Below the pieces are notes generated by a model. The model was not told the DNA's origin, ran no database searches, and worked only from the letters and a program-made list of their open reading frames with translations. Below are positions 63,871 to 64,000 of a stretch of DNA of 64,000 bases, in pieces. Source of the stretch: Synergistaceae bacterium DZ-S4 (GTDB taxonomy: Bacteria; Synergistota; Synergistia; Synergistales; Synergistaceae); the NCBI GenBank assembly GCA_025943965.1, contig JAPCWD010000008.1, forward strand, positions 1 to 64,000, written 5' to 3'. How positions within the stretch are numbered: position 1 is the stretch's first letter; the number at the start of each line of letters is the position of its first letter. A program made the translations under genes and the position numbers.

Positions 63871-64000
63871 AAAACTTACCTCACAAATGGGGTGGGTAAT
63901 TACAGGAGTAACTCCATGTAACTTCTGACCAGCTTGGACACTCCAAATGTTTCCGCCATTTTCATAAGTGTGTACAGGTTCTTATCCTTCCTTAGAACGT
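63871..64000. other. right edge, no gene recognised
   Basis: 130 bases upstream of the minus-strand orphan gene. The frame of that gene stays open upstream to a stop near 63980 but offers no better start. Nothing else is recognised. Confidence 0.4.

Overview
The window is 64 kb of a bacterial chromosome, roughly 50% G+C by eye, with nearly every gene on the + strand. Only cysS and a small gene at the right edge are on the - strand. The gene content suggests an anaerobic, amino-acid-fermenting member of the Synergistota. This is an inference from content, not a phylogenetic result. It rests on a mix of features: an outer-membrane secretin pilus operon (a diderm trait), Firmicutes-like small genes (Asp23, an acidic CD1247-type zinc-ribbon protein, YacL, RicT), a selenocysteine tRNA, a selenium-type YedE transporter, and a tungsten-type aldehyde:ferredoxin oxidoreductase. 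TTG and GTG starts are common.

Left end (1-9.5 kb): the 3' end of a 23S rRNA, a 5S rRNA and its terminator abut a pilM gene that has lost its 5' third. Then come pilN, pilO, a pilP-like gene, the secretin pilQ, the ATPases pilB and pilT, and three pilin-like genes. No pilC, major pilin or prepilin peptidase is in view.

9.5-33.4 kb is a long run of housekeeping genes: efp, a zinc-ribbon protein, asp23, a small membrane protein, nusB, xseA, an S-adenosylhomocysteine/methylthioadenosine salvage group (mtnA, ahcY, mtaD), alaS, ruvX, mutS, mutL, miaA, ispH, rpsA, def, fmt, a Nudix hydrolase, a Xer recombinase, and purine and pyrimidine nucleoside phosphorylases. Many stops and starts overlap (ATGA), so these are probably multi-gene transcription units.

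33.4-46.3 kb: selC (tRNA-Sec) with its own promoter and terminator, then tmk, holB, ricT, ftsY, a DUF4416-type gene, purB and glpX. After an AT-rich promoter region comes an electron-transfer group: HoxE/NuoE-, HoxF/NuoF- and HoxU-like subunits. A structured leader with an intrinsic terminator follows, then a four-cluster ferredoxin, an aldehyde ferredoxin oxidoreductase and a MoaD-like protein. Together they look like an NAD(P)-linked tungsten enzyme system.

46.3-61.1 kb: cysS (-), then uvrC (unusually short), a complete riboflavin operon ribD-ribE-ribBA-ribH without an FMN riboswitch, serS, a membrane protein in which a degenerate TagO/WecA-like domain is fused to a TagA/WecG glycosyltransferase, ybaB, recR, a PIN-TRAM protein, an ispDF fusion and guaB.

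61.1-64 kb: a possible short selenocysteine minigene or leader lies ahead of the selenium-type transporter yedE and a stand-alone TusA-like protein. Then follow tRNA-derived debris, tRNA-Val(GAC), an 11-bp tandem repeat, two tRNA 3'-end-like fragments, and an AT-rich orphan gene that looks like the edge of an accessory region.

Points most worth following up: the structured leader before the AOR operon, the in-frame UGA minigene before yedE, the TagO-like pseudoenzyme-TagA fusion, the NAD-linked AOR cluster, the short UvrC, and the pilM/rRNA breakpoint.
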